A stretch of 64,000 bases of DNA from Sebastes aleutianus (GCA_916700875.1 CAKAKS010000067.1:7839591-7903590), one strand, 5' to 3'; counted from the stretch's first letter, positions 24,186-36,950 are shown. The notes: a model not told the origin generated them from the sequence alone. Made by a program: numbers and translations.

Positions 24186-25059
24186 GTAAGACACCGACTA
24201 TCACCTTCCATACTAGGATGAAAAATGCACACATTCCTACAAAAGCTTTGAAAAACTAGATTCACATTCACCAATCGCAGCCTCCCATAATCACGGACTG
24301 CCCTGTTGGAATACATTTCCGATTCCCTCAGTTTGGGTTTAATGGCTGCGTTTCTATGCTGAAATCCATATTGGGTTCTCTGTGCCGTGAATACCATTAT
24401 GTTTCCCTGCCGAGAATACCCAGCAGGCTGCGGGTGGCTGGGCTGCGGCACCCCATTCCTCCCCTGCTTAAAGTTTTATTTGTATACCGGCCTGTCGTCT
24501 TCTCTCTGACTCTTGGGTGAGTGATTGCTGTCTGGCTGTGAGGCCATAGGAGGGATGACAAACAAGATGCTGTTGCTCCGGGCATGGCTGCTCGGTCTCA
24601 AGTCATCTCAGCCTTGATTGACTCGCCTTCTCTCTCTCGCTACGTCTCCCCTCCACTCCGGCAGCTCAACCTGAGCTCTCTCTATCCCCCCCGAGTCAAA
24701 CACTTTTACCTAATACGCGGTGGAAATCCTGCCTTTTATCCTCTCCGTGTTCCCCTTGCACAGCGGGAGTTGAAATATAAACAGCCCCAGACATATGGCA
24801 GAGAGGAGTGATAATTCAACCTGCACCGAGGATTTTATGATTCAGTGAGGCAGTTAAGGGGCGGCGCTCCGTCCCTGCCTGTCTCTCACTTATTTCCGTC
24901 CTTCCCTGCGTGAGACAGGAAGATATTGGCCCAATTCCAATCTGGTCCTGCTACACCCTCGCACTCCGTTCATACTCACACTCACAGCTCAATGAAGCAC
25001 CCTTCTTTAAGGTGGAAGGTATCAATACAGCGGCTCTCAGGCAAGGAAATAAATAAATA

Positions 25060-25110
25060 TCAGAATCAGAAATACTTTATTGATGCCCGGGGGGAAATTG
25101 AGCTATGTTT
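25060..25110 (+). repeat. LINE-tail-like dispersed motif
   Basis: 'cagaatcagaaatactttat' followed by 'gatgcccggggggaaattg' is a phrase I know from fish retrotransposon ends. Related phrases occur at 36951-37020 ('ccagaatcagctttatcgcc') and 63566-63605. Confidence 0.45.
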
Positions 25111-25398
25111 TGCTCCCGTTCTAGAATATAAATATAAATATGCAAAAGTAGAGAAATCATAAGAAATATACATATGAAATATATATATAACAGTGCAAAT
25201 AATAATGCTGAAAAATAGGATCTATGCAAATAATATAAATGCATAAATTTATAAAAATGCAAGAATAGTGTAAAATAATAATATTAGTTTAAATGTTCTG
25301 TATAAATAAATGCAGTGTTCATGCCGGAGTAAACCAGATTATTGCACAGCTGAATTATTGCACTGTTAAGTCACTATTGCACAGTTGAAGATATACAG

Positions 25399-25406
25399 TA
25401 TGTATG

Positions 25407-25445
<39 letters not shown>
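25399..25445. repeat. (TGTA)/(TA)n microsatellite
   Basis: A few TGTA units lead into about 17 TA dinucleotides within the last intron. Confidence 0.95.
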
Positions 25446-25447
<2 letters not shown>

Positions 25448-27556
25448 CAAGAAAGTAGAAGAAATGACACGTCTATCTTAGTTTGAGCAGTTTACAAGTA
25501 AATGTTTGTACCGGTAATTACATGGAACTTACATTGGAGCGTGTTTCATGACGAACACACGGCGTTGCACGTCGTCAGTAAGGGGCAGCTGGTTAAGTCG
25601 GTATCGATGTAGACTCGCTGTTGGAGGGTTTCATAACCCACTTCCAGTCCCCGCTAATTGGTTTGGGATGGCACTTAATATGGTGGACTCTCCACGCGAA
25701 CGCGCAAACGGAGTGGAAGTGGGTAGGGAGAGGGTGTGGGGGGGTGGTTTTGAACTGGGCCATTGTGTTTCACTGAGTTTCTGAAAGGACAATTTAGTGT
25801 CACACACGTTCCGTCGGCAGCCGACTGCTCCAGTACTACAACGAGTGAAGTTTTGTGTGACGACGTCCGAAGCTCCGGTCATAATTGACCTCAGCAGATA
25901 TGTGGTAATGGAGCTCCAACAGGTGCTGCGGAGACGGTGAAATTGAATTCATTTGTTAACGCTGGTGCGAACCACTGTGTGACACAGAGAGGGGAGAGGT
26001 GGTGATTGGGCTGTGTATTACTGTAAGCTGGCAGGCAGCCATAGTAGCTTTCTCGCCGTGGACCCACTGGTGATGGCTGTTTCTCTTCTGTCTGTGCTCA
26101 TTCTCCCAGTGAAATTGTTACACAAGTAATTTTCTCATAAAGCCGTCACTCGCTATTAGAAACCGACTGCAGAGTGCCCAATGAATCTATTCTACTGCTC
26201 CAGTTTTTATTGATTTCTTGTTCTTTTTAATGGCTTGAAGATGCAAACTGTAAACGGAGCGACTCGTCATGAAATTCAGGTCAGATTGGCTTCCCTACTG
26301 TACATAACTCTGATTATTTCTGATGTTTTCAGAATTTGCTTTTGACTCAGAATAGGAATGAACGTTGTCTTGTTAGTTTACAAATAAGAGTATTTATTGA
26401 ATAAATTTGGCCGCCAACAGCAACTGCTGTTTTTTTTTAATGAGGGAAACCTGCCGAGAGGAGAGTATTGCCCGGGGCAGCATCAGTTCAAACTGCTAAA
26501 CAGTGTACTATTAAGGCTAATATATATTATTCATGTAAATACATAAAAAATGTAAATTCCAATAATAGAAGCACTTGAAGCGTATAAAGCACAATTGGAG
26601 CATATCTATTTTCAGGACATATATTATGTATCGGAGGCCTGGGTCAGAATGACAAACATCTGTGTTACTTTACAACACAACATACGGAATCACATAATAA
26701 ATATTGTATTATTTCTATCTTTTAACTATAGAGGGAGGTGATATGGTTCAGTTCATTATCACACATTCATATTACGATATGGCAAATTAATCAAAAAATC
26801 ATATTAGCAACTCAAATAGATGTTCAAAGTAGTGAACAACTGTTGTACATTACATGAGACCACATTCCTCATGTGTGTAAAACAAAAACTTATATCCAAT
26901 TGTGTTTTCAGCCTGCTAGGAATAACTGATTAGAACAGCATACATTTATAACAATAGAACGATATGATTGAATTGATATAACAGCAGCCCAACTCTACTT
27001 TTAACCTTCACTGTGACGCGCTGCTCTGATTGAATGTGATCGATCGGCCAATCACTCGCTGAGCTGGATCAGATAGATCCTGTCGCATTTCATCTCCTCA
27101 TCAATTTACTTGCAATGACGCACTCATTATTAAATACACGCCTTTCATCTGTGATGTAGCGTCACTGCTTGTTTATCCTGAAGCTTAATAATCCTGATAT
27201 TATATATGTTTTAAATGTGTTAACTAGAGATTCACTGATTTCACTTTCTTTCTAAGAACTTAATTTGACAGCATACACAAACGTGGAAAATTTGTATTAA
27301 ATTGTATGTTCATAATGAAACATTGACTATTAAATAACATACATCTTACACACTGTTCCTTTGAGAGACTGTTCGGCCAGTCACCGGTCACAGCCAATCA
27401 GCTGACAACCGGACAGTTTTCGATCAGCAGCCGATTGGTCGGTGATATCTAGTATTCATTTCTTCTGATGTTAGCAGAGACGCTCTTTATTTCAGGTGAT
27501 GTAGGGAGCCTCCGCTATAAAACACTGCTAAAGGTTTATACAACTGGATGAATGAT

Positions 27557-27692
27557 ATCTCTTTCGTTCTTTCTTTCTTTCTTCTCCTCTTCTTTTCATT
27601 CTTTCTTTCTTCTTTTCTTTCTTTTGTTCTTTCTTTCGTCCTTTCTTTCGTTCTTTCTTCTTTTCCTTTCCTCTCCTTTCCTCTCCTCTTTA
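27557..27692 (+). repeat. C/T-rich microsatellite forming an extended polypyrimidine tract
   Basis: Irregular TTTC, CTTT and TCC units run for about 135 bases directly up to the TAG acceptor of the last exon. The coding strand has no AG dinucleotide from about 27533 to the acceptor, so the branch point may lie unusually far upstream. The open frames across this tract are low-complexity artefacts. Confidence 0.9.
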
Positions 27693-27693
27693 G

Positions 27694-27883
27694 GACGGAG
27701 GGTTACAGAAAGGTTCCCTATCACTACTACGAGGCGGGCAGCCGGGACGAGTGTGCAGAGTATCAGCTCCATGAGAGCGCCCCCTACGGCGGGCACCGCT
27801 TCATCACAGAGAAGTCCGTGTTCGCCAAGTGGGCCAAAACTCACGCCATCAAGTTCTTCAACCCACCTTGGCAGCTGTCGTGA
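27694..27883 (+). CDS. st6galnac3: Last coding exon of the ST6GALNAC3-like sialyltransferase
   Basis: The first G completes the Lys codon from the previous exon. 62 codons and a TGA stop at 27881-27883 follow. The C-terminal catalytic motifs are visible. Sialylmotif III is YHYYE near residues 9-13 of the exon, containing the conserved aromatic/His cluster. Motif VS is HRFITE (His-x4-Glu) near residues 34-39, whose His is the likely catalytic base in this family. The protein ends 'FAKWAKTHAIKFFNPPWQLS', close in pattern to the C-terminus of ST6GALNAC3 as I remember it, with an apparent extra residue in the 'EAGSRDEC' loop. Frame, splice phase and motif order leave little doubt about the enzyme family. 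The paralogue assignment is slightly less certain. Confidence 0.95.
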
Positions 27884-28391
27884 CCCTGGCTGAACCGGCA
27901 TGGAAATACTACACCGTCATCCTCATTATCATCATCGTCGTCGTCATCCGGGGGCCAGCTGGATCGCTACACTGACAGAGAGCGTGTTCCCTAATGTGCA
28001 CAAACATGCATTTTGGCACAAAGTCCACTTCATATCCATTTAAAAAGGTTGGCTGATGGCTGCTTGTTTGTTTGTTTTTGACGGCCACTCAAACAGACAG
28101 ACTTCCTTTGACCAACCTGGACAGAGAAAACATATCTCCTGCTTCTTGATAGTCTTTTCCTCCTGAATTTTGAGAGCTGACGAAAGTGCACAGCACGCTG
28201 CTCTTCACTGACTAATCGATCCGCTCGCTGCTCTGTGAGTTTAGCAAAAGGATGGCTCGAAGACTAACTTAAAAAAAAAAAAAAAAAATGGAGAAAACAA
28301 CAGGAAGAAGTAACAAACCATCTGTCAACTTTCAGTGACCTCAGCGGCTCGCATGTCTGTGGGCGCTGTAGATCGCAGAGGCTGAATTAAA
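27884..28391 (+). other. st6galnac3: Start of the st6galnac3 3' UTR, end uncertain
   Basis: Sequence after the stop codon. It contains a TCATCATCG-like run (27917-27950), a pure A run (28271-28288) and an ATTAAA at 28386-28391 that could act as a polyadenylation signal. Later candidates exist (AATAAA near 32834 and 32996, ATTAAA at 35721-35726), so the real UTR may be far longer. Confidence 0.4.
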
Positions 28392-29079
28392 AATGTTTTT
28401 TTTCAGGACTGTAGCTGAAGAAGAGCTCAGCTGCCGCGGAGCCGAGTCACGTTGCCATGGACGCCGGACGAGCTCGCCTACTCTGTTTTCTCTGCGTGTC
28501 CTTCTTCTTCTGTCAGGCTGTAATTAATCTATAACGAGTATCATTCAGGCCTTCATCTCTGACTGAGGGATAACTGAGGGCAAATTTCAATTTACTCCGC
28601 TCCGTCTAAAAAAGCTTCGACAAACAAGGTCATTTAAAAAAGCAAAAAAAAAAAGATTCCAGTCAAACTCAAAGGTTAACCAGAGCCGTGGATGTAGATC
28701 AGCTTTTTTATCGTCATGCTTGGTTGTTATGCTGTGTGTGTAAACTCACACAACTTAAAGATGTCAGCTTCTTTTCTTTTCATAATGCTGTGAAATTGAA
28801 TTTCAGAGACACGTTTTGGCTTGATGTCCGGATAGGTTGCTAATTTATTCTGCAGAGATACGTTTAACCGTGTGCCATTGACAATGTGGGGCATCACAGC
28901 ACATGGAGCAATGTGCAATTAGAAAACTCCATACTTACGGAAGGAGTTAAACCATTTGTGACCCCGCAGAGGGAGAGATTTATGTGTGCAGTGAAACCAT
29001 TGGAAGTTAATTGTATTCTATTATCATTTTGTGCCTGCGATATACTCTGCAGTTCATTGTAGAGAAGCAGAGGAAGACG
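28392..29079. other. Possible 3' UTR or intergenic sequence, nothing recognised
   Basis: No exon, RNA gene or repeat with clear ends was seen. Confidence 0.35.
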
Positions 29080-29102
29080 CTCTCTCTCTCTCTCTCTCTC
29101 TC
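29080..29102. repeat. (CT)n microsatellite
   Basis: Eleven uninterrupted CT units. Confidence 0.95.
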
Positions 29103-29625
29103 TGGCTCGCTCATGTTCTCATCCAGCTTTGTGCCTCTTTGTGTACAGTATCACTGTGTGAACACATCTTCCCCATTTGTCTTTGAAGGCAGCGCACGTG
29201 TCTCCTGGTTCAGGTCATTACATTTGAATGCATCTGTTCCAGGACAGTGAAGAATAATCAGTGAAGTGCTGAGGTGTGTAGGTTGGCTGGTAGCTGTGGA
29301 GGGGCTGAGACACTCCGGCTGTGACCGTGACTCCCCTCCACTCCCCCCCCTCCAGGCTGTGATTAGTGTCCCGGTCAGAGCCGCGGCCCAGAGGGGAGGA
29401 CTGGAAGGATTCAAAGACTTCTAATTTAGGCGACTTGATGCACAGGGTCCCTGACGACTGTAATATACTGCAGCTGAGCCTCGCGGTCTCACTCCTGCTG
29501 CAGAGCACTGTTTACTATCACACACAGACACTCCATTCTGGGCTCTTTCTCGGTAAGCATCGATTTGGTGATTTACAGGTCAAATGACGTCAAGGTTGAA
29601 ACTGGCAGGTTTTTGGATGTCCTGG

Positions 29626-29960
29626 CAGGGATGTGGCTACCACTGAGGTAGTGGTGTGGTGAGGATTTTACGAGCCAGTTGCAGTATTTTTAGACAAAGT
29701 ATGTTTGGATTTGGCCGCTTATAGGCCAATAATTTTCAGCACTTATCCCCCAGGCAGTCCAGAGCAGTGTGGAGAAGGCTTTGCAACAGGAAGATTTACA
29801 GAAAGTATAACTGAGCAGTTAATTGAGAAGATAAAGTATAAAAAAATTTAAAATGAAGAGTACCCTCTTTGGGGGTTTTGGTCAGAATCAGGAGGGTGGT
29901 GAGGTGTGTTATGGGGGAACTCATCACCTCAGTATTTCTAAAATCCTAGTTACAGCCCTG
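29626..29960. mobile_element. hAT-like element with CAGGGATGT/ACAGCCCTG ends
   Basis: Begins CAGGGATGTGGCTA and ends TAGTTACAGCCCTG, an imperfect inverted pair. The flanks tgtcctgg and tgtctatg agree at only 5 of 8 bases, so the TSD is weak. Its interior 'ccccaggcagtccagagcag' and following bases reappear in reverse complement inside the family A copy at 56982-57940. No transposase. Confidence 0.55.
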
Positions 29961-29982
29961 TGTCTATGTTACATATAATTAT

Positions 29983-30686
29983 TTGGGCTGTCAATCGATA
30001 AAAATATTGAATCGCGATTAATCGCATGATTGTTCATAGTTAATAGCGATTAATCGCAAATGAATCACACATTTTTATCTGTTTCAAATGCACCTTAAAT
30101 GGAGATTTGTCAAGTATTTAATACCCAATCAATATGAGAGTGGGCTGCTTTATGCAAATGTATGTATATATTTATTATTGGAAATCAATTAACAACACAA
30201 AACAATGACAAATATTGTCCATAAACCCTCACAGGTACTGCATTTAACATAAAAAATATGCTCAAATTTATAACCTGGCAAACTGCAGCCCAACAGGCAA
30301 CAACAGCTGTCAGTGTGTCAGTGTGCTGACTTGACTATGACTTGCCCCAAACTGCATGTGATTATCATAAAGTGGGCATGTCTGTAAAGGGGAGACTCGT
30401 GGGTATCCATAGAACCCATTTTCATTCACATATCTAGAGGTCTGAGGTCAAGGGACCCCTTTGAAAATGGCCATGCCAGTTTTTCCTCGCCGAAATTTAG
30501 CGTAAGTTTGGGGCGTTATTTAGCTTAGATACCAGCATCTTCACTCTAGCTTTAAAAATGAGCCTGCTACAAGAGTTAGGGTTAGTTACTAAAAATCTCA
30601 AGTTGTGTTAATGCGTTAAAGAAATTATCGGCGTTAAAACGAATTTGGGTTAACACGTTATTATCGCGCTAACTTTGACAGCCCTA
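29983..30686 (+). mobile_element. hAT-like family A copy, near full length
   Basis: Runs from TTGGGCTGTCAATCGAT to GACAGCCCTA. Flanks ataattat (29975-29982) and ataagtat (30687-30694) match at 7 of 8 bases. It is one of the more complete copies in the window, with no coding capacity. Confidence 0.88.
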
Positions 30687-31097
30687 ATAAGTATTGTTTC
30701 AACAACATTCAAATGACTATAATTCAATACAAACCTAACTACATCCTAACTACACATATACAAATAGACATCTATAAAAAACTAGCCCCTCTGCACTGCA
30801 CAAACCTTTTTAGGAACTATTCCTGCAGGAAACAGGGTCTACATTTAGTTCCTGGCCCCAAAACAGTCCCTTTCAGATAGCGCAGGAACTATTCGTCTAG
30901 AGTTTGCTGTACTGTTAGTGAGCCTGATTGGTCAAAACACAAGCCTCAGGCAGCTACAGTACAACATTCAGTCACACAGGAAGCAGCAAGCAAACAGTAT
31001 CCACCAGTATTAATATCAGGACTAACAGTGGACATGTCTTCTAATGTTTATTGATGTTAAACAGTTATGTAATTGACTTCCTGATGCTTCCTCAGAC

Positions 31098-31334
31098 TAG
31101 AGCTGCAACGATTAATTGATTAGTTGTCAACTATTAAATTAATCGCAAACTTTTCTGATGATTGATTCATTGTTTGAATCATTTTTTTAAGCAACAAAAG
31201 TGTAAATTCTCTGATTCCAGCTTCTTAAATGTGAATATTATCTGGTTTCTTTACTCCTCTATGACAGTAAACTGAATAGACCAAACTTCTAATAGATTAA
31301 TCTACAATGAAGATAACCGTTAGTTGCAGCTTTA
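31098..31334 (+). mobile_element. hAT-like MITE (TAGAGCTGCAAC family)
   Basis: The left end is TAGAGCTGCAACGATTA. The right end in reverse complement reads TAAAGCTGCAACTAACG. Flanks cctcagac and cttctgac agree at 6 of 8 bases. Length is 237 bases, non-coding. Confidence 0.7.
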
Positions 31335-31995
31335 CTTCTGACATAAAGTATTCTGTCGTCTTCAGGTTTCATTTCCGTTTCATGTTGAACGTCTTCCCAT
31401 TCAAAATGTATAGCCCTGTAACTGAAAACTACAAAGAACAACATAATGACTCTTTGTTGTTGTTGCATCGTGTATGAAAATTGCATCTCAAACAAAGCCG
31501 TCATTTGCGGATCCATTATCAGCTCCACTGTTCTTCACTTGCAGTGGAAACACAAACAGAAATGTGCGGTTCAGTTTTTCAATTTGCTCCCCGAGAGTGA
31601 AATCGTAACAGCTACTGAGCTTGGATGTCATCTGATCCATCTCCATGACAACTGAGCAAACTCCTTCCCCTTTAATGAAGATTGTTTGACATGGTTGAAA
31701 GCTCCAGAAAGAGCCAATGTGTGCAGAAGTTATTTTTAAAATTGTATTCCAGTTTTAACCCGGACGTATTTTGACCTGCAAACAACCAAAACCCTGCTCT
31801 CTGGGGTTCTTGGTGTGTCGGCTGCATGTTTGGAAACATATCGGAACAGGAAAAGAAAATCTGATATGTTTCTTTTCCAGGCAGAGTAAGGTACATCGAG
31901 AGCTTACAAAGAATGACCTACAACTCAAAACTCATTGTGAGTCCACCTAGCTGACAAGAGCATCAGCAAAATGTAAAAATGACCTATTTTAAATT

Positions 31996-32440
31996 CCACC
32001 CGGTGTAGCTCAGCGTATAGGAGATGACCGTAACACAGGCGGGGTCATGGTTCAGATTTCCTCTGGGACGACGACACGAGCTCGAGAGGTATGCAGTATC
32101 CCAGCGCCGAGAGCAGCCGCGGATCAAAGTATCCACCTCACGATGTATGTAAAGCAGAAACGTCTCACTGTGTGTTTTCTTCCTGTTCAGGGAGCCTGAA
32201 GATCTTGGGAAAAAGGAAAAGTTAGAACTTCTACTTCTTTCTCTTCCTGTGGGAAAACGGCACTTGAAACCGAATCCATACAGTATCTCATGCATGTGAT
32301 GTGATTAACGTACATCTTTTACACGTTTCCACTCACAGCCTGTGATTGTGCCGTCATCTGGCAGCTCTCCACCAATCAGTTGTACCTCTGCCGTACAGTA
32401 TATCCACCGTTAATTGTAAAGCGCTTCGCACCAAGAGACG
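31996..32440 (+). mobile_element. Probable tRNA-derived SINE
   Basis: 'ggtgtagctcagcgtatagg' (A-box-like, about 32002-32021) and GGTTCAGATTTCC (degenerate B box, 32049-32061) have tRNA-like spacing. The distal phrase 'attgtaaagcgcttcgcacc' resembles SINE body or tail sequence. No complete cloverleaf, and the right boundary is approximate. Confidence 0.45.
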
Positions 32441-33002
32441 ATTTTAAAGTTCCGTTTCATTCATCATCCCATCATTTTTAGGTGTGTTATGTTGCATTTA
32501 AATTGTTTTCTCACATCCTCCTCTTTTTGATTGAATGATTACTTCTTTTTTTTTGTTGTTGATGCAGTGGTTTGTGTGCAGCATGTGTTTTTTTTTCTGC
32601 TGCAGGTTGTATGTTGCCAACGTTTCCTGCTGCTTCGGGCTGTGCTCTCGGTTATTTTTCTGACCAACAAACACTCTATTGTTCTCTCAGCCACAGCGCA
32701 CTGAAAGAATACCAGCAGATGTATTATAGAGGATATTATAGAGAATACGCCCCTATATAGGCTCCCATGAATCATCTGTGGCTCGCTGGAAGAGGACCGG
32801 AGGCACATTTGCAGTGATTAAGTAACACTATGAATAAAAGTGTGAGCAGAGTGGGCGGCCAAATATACTTTTAATTTCCAGGGATACGTTTTTTCAAGAT
32901 TTGATTTGAATAGTTTGACATTTGAAGAAAAAAAAAAAAGCTTATTGACTGTCTTGCCTGGAGGTAGATGAGAAGTCTGATGATATGTTTGTACAATAAA
33001 TA

Positions 33003-33115
33003 TGAAGCTATACAGTCAGCAGCTGGTTAGCTTAGTTTAGCACAAAGACTAGAAACGGAGAACAGCTAGCCTGATTCTGTCCAAAGGTAACAAAATCCAC
33101 CTACAAGCACCTTTA
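33003..33115 (-). repeat. Dispersed repeat, family R3 (inverse)
   Basis: 'ttagcacaaagactagaaac' and 'acagctagcctgattctgtc' are the inverse of phrases at 14240-14280 and 39066-39130. Confidence 0.5.
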
Positions 33116-33769
33116 ATGTTCTCTAATTAACATGTTGTATCTCGTTTGTTTAATGCGTAAAAAAAGAGTGTAATTGGTGGTTTTACAGGTGCTTCTGTGC
33201 CGTATTAATTCTTGGCTCTGGGCTGAGACTCCAGGAAGGCCTAGCCTCTGTTCCACTAGCTTCTGTAAATCAATGCAATCTCTCATTTAGAAATTCATTT
33301 ATCCGACTCTCTGAAGAAATTAGTTGAGTTTGCTTTCAATGTTCTAAAACAAATCCCTCTACAGCAGTTGCTATAAGAAATGAAAACCTTTGTGATTTTA
33401 ACAAAGTTCAACATCGGTTACTTTGTGGTGCAGGTAGCTGCTTATGTTACTGTAACTTGGTTTCATCAATACCCATAAAACGCACCAACACTCTCATCTA
33501 AAGTTTTTTTTTTTTTTATATTATGTGTATTTCTTTGCTGTTATCTGTCTTAAAACTTCTACAGCATTCAGTTAATACAGACACGTCTGAACTAACCATG
33601 ACTTCTCAACTCGCTCATGGACTCGCCTCTTTTATAGAGCCGTGACGTTTAGCCCTTGTAGGGCCGTTGTACACGTAGGGCTTACGGGTTACAGCTAAAA
33701 AAACAAAAAAACTACCGGCATTATCTAAACGTTAAGTAAGCCAAGACTGTTCCAAGACTGTATTCTTAG

Positions 33770-34414
33770 TAGGGCTGTCAATCGATTAAAATAGTTCATC
33801 ACGAATTAATTGCACATTTTTTGTATCTATTCAAAATGTACCTTAAAAGGGAGATTTGTCAAGTATTTAATACTCTTATCAACATGGGAGTGGGCAAATA
33901 TGCTGCTTTATGCAAACTTATGTATATATTTATTATTGGAAATCGACTAACAACACAAAACAATGTCAAATATTGTCCAGAAACCCTCACAGGTACTGCA
34001 TTTAGCATAAAAAATATGCTCAACAGCTGTCAGTGTGTCAGTGTGCTGACTTGACTATAACTTGCCCCAAACTGCATGTGATTATCATAAAGTGGGCATG
34101 TCTGTAAAGGGGAGACTCGTGGGTACCCATAGAACCCATTTTCATTCATATATCTGGAGGTCAGAGGTCAAGGGACCCCTTTGAATATGGCCATGTCAGT
34201 TTTTCCTCGCCACAAGTTTGGAGCATTATTTAGTCTCCTTCGCGACAAACTAGTATGACATGGTTGGTACCAATGGATTCATGAGGATTTCCAGTTTCAA
34301 AAGAGCCCGCTACAACCTAAACATCGCAAGTTGTGTTAATGCGTTACAAGAATTAGTGGTGTTAAAATTAATTTGCATTAACGCGTCATTATCACGTTAA
34401 CTTTGACAGCCCTA
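33770..34414 (+). mobile_element. hAT-like family A copy with perfect TSD
   Basis: Runs from TAGGGCTGTCAATCGATT to TTTGACAGCCCTA. Both flanks are attcttag (33762-33769 and 34415-34422), a perfect 8-base duplication that fixes the family's ends and its hAT-type integration. The body contains 'cctcacaggtactgcattta', with an internal deletion near 34020 relative to the other copies. Confidence 0.95.
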
Positions 34415-34422
34415 ATTCTTAG

Positions 34423-36950
34423 TTATTAAAATTGTTACAAATGTCCATTGAATTTTGAATGAGGTTTTCTTACTTCTGGAACAAGTTTTTTCACTTTAGC
34501 TCCATAACTTCCTTTAAAAAACAGTGAATTTTCATTTTTACTTTTAAGTTTTTGTTCTGATTAAACATGATGATGAGCCTTATTTGGACAGAGCCAGTCT
34601 AGCGGTTCCCTGTTTCCAGTCTTTGTCTAATCTAACTCTCCGCCAAAACGCAAATTAATTTCCAAAAATGTTGATCTATTTCTTCAATAAATTTTTTCCC
34701 CCCCTGAATTCTTGTTAATTTCGGATTCTGGCTCTTCTGTTTTCATCCCCAGCTCAAATTGTTCATTTAAAACCACTCCAAGCTTTCACGCTCTGAGCAA
34801 TGAACTTTGTTTGGAAACAGTTTCATCAGTCCTCTCAAACCTGAAGCAGACTCTTCTCTTTGTACCTCGCTGTATGGAAAAAGAAAGGAAAAAAAAGAAG
34901 CATTGCTTGTCCTCAGCTGCTCGGCAACAGAAGTGGCAGTGGAATGAGCTCCGATTGTTCACTCGTATAATGCGAAGTTGAAAAGCAAATTGAAGGTACC
35001 TTCCTTTAAAAGAGAGCTGGCTTTAAAAAAAAAAGAACCTGATTAAAACGTCTCGGTCTGTAGGTTTGCGGAACAAAGACGTGAATTTCATTATTCCTCA
35101 TCGTTTAAAATGCTCTCATTATTTTGGGCTTTTTCCTGCTGTAATCAGTCGAGATAATTGCCGTCTGTTTTGGAGTTGAGAGTTCAGATCTTAAAGATTG
35201 TCTCACTCTCCGTCGAAAACCTCTTCAGTTTGTAGCACTTTCCCTCCTGACTGTTGTACTTGTTGCCATTTTTCTCAAATGCCTCAAGTGCTTTTTCTTA
35301 CAATGAAAAATTCATTTTCATTTTCTCTTTCTCCCCGTGTGCATGTCTTACAATTATTTAGTTGTGTTGTGAAGCACTTTACTTTTTCCATTTCCAGGTC
35401 AAGTGTCCTTGTGAAACGTGTAACTTTGGGTGTGTGTTGAGTTACATAGAATGTAATATAACACTGAGGTTGTTATAATGAAAGTTGTTTTTGCTAACAC
35501 AGCTAACACAGCTAACACACTCCTTTTTTATCGGTGGTGATATAACATCCAAATGCTGCATGGAGTATTTGCAGGTTAATGAAATGTACATTTTGTTAAA
35601 AAAAAAAGAAAAGTCGTGATTCTATGTATTATTCTGTCATTTGCTGTCTACATATTAGATATATTGTGAATGTTATAATTTTTATCAATGTGTCTTCTGT
35701 GTCTTTTATTCTCTGTGGGGATTAAAGAAAACCTAAAAAACCTTGTTATATGATTGAAGTCCTTTCTAAACAAAACAAGCAGTTACCAGAATGTAAGAAA
35801 CCCTGTGAAATGGGTTGAGCTGAGTTGTCATCTCAAATGTGGCGTCTCATGAGATTTTTAAAACATCAGCGAAGGAGCAGAGATGTGCTGAGTTCAGACG
35901 GGTCTTCGGGAGTTTCGGTGAGCATGAGAGTTTTTTATGTAACCTCTGCATAAATAAAGAACACGAGTTTTAAATAATGATGCTCACATTCATGTTTTTT
36001 TATGCTACGGTAATGAATAAAGTATTAAGATAGGAAATTAAAGAGACAGATTAAAACAAGAATGGTCCAAAGCAAAGCAGCAGGCTGAAAATAATACTAC
36101 CCAGATTGTTTTTCTCAACCTAATGAGAGTTTTTATTGAATCTCTCTGCAAATTCACAAAATGTTTTCCCTATAATATCCGCAACTAAAACAGGATTTCT
36201 GTTTATAGTCAGGTTTAAGTGAGAGCTCTTGGAGAAGATTATGGAGATGCAGGTCTTGTTAAAAAAAGTGATAAGAGATAGGAGGTGTTTACTTACCCCT
36301 TACACTAAGCTAAACTTAGTTGCTGTAGCCTAAACCTACTTTCACAAAGTGCATTTAGGTCTCCTGTGTCAAAATCTTGTCTCTGCGGCAAAAAAAATTG
36401 CCTGGAAAGAAACGTTGTAAATGTCAGGAAAACCCATTTAGTAGCACAGAAATGTAATATTTACAAGTCAGGGTCGGTCGGCTCACATACACAACAAGAA
36501 GAATTAGAAATTTTTACTGTTTACAAAGGTTTAAAATTACTGCTCATGATTAGTAAACTGACTTTTATTTGCAAATATATCCACTCTCATTTAGAAACTC
36601 GCTAATCTCTAACTGTCATGTTGTTCCCAAGACGACGCCAAGTCTTGCCTTTTGTGATAATTATCAAAATGTCCTACAGCACAGCACAAAGTAAGCTTGG
36701 ATAATGTTGTTAAACCCACCCATCCTTTTGCCTTTAGTTTAATTAATTGACAGTTTGAGGAGCTGACCGACATTAACACGTCTCCAGCCCTGCAGGAGGG
36801 ATTCGGTTAGAGCAGCAGAGTCACTTCAGTCCAAACATGAACATTTGTGTCTGCCTCATTCAGCTCTCAGCCTCTCATCATTGTGCTTATTGTATCATGT
36901 AAGATAATGGTGTCACTGAGCTGATCGCATCCAATCAGCAGGCTCTTCAG
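34423..36950. other. Non-coding stretch, possible distal 3' end
   Basis: A diverged R3 fragment lies at 34590-34630. The stretch 35600-35745 is AT-rich and ends with ATTAAA at 35721-35726 followed by T/A-rich sequence, as polyadenylation sites do. No exon recognised. Confidence 0.35.

Larger units (their letters stand above)
24186..27693 (+). other. st6galnac3: Last intron of st6galnac3, 3508 bases
   Basis: Starts with the donor gtaaga and ends with the acceptor ctctttag. It splits a Lys codon as AA|G. It carries a LINE-associated repeat at 25060-25110, a TA microsatellite at 25399-25445 and a long pyrimidine tract at its 3' end. The remainder shows no exon-like sequence on either strand. 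Confidence 0.88.

Noticed and set aside
27548..27901. Three overlapping frames of 101-113 codons around the last exon
   Set aside because: They read the C/T microsatellite as Phe/Leu/Ser or Lys/Arg/Glu runs. Only the st6galnac3 frame from 27694 is real.
32002..32075. Possible tRNA gene
   Set aside because: The B box is degenerate and the stems do not close, so a SINE is more likely.
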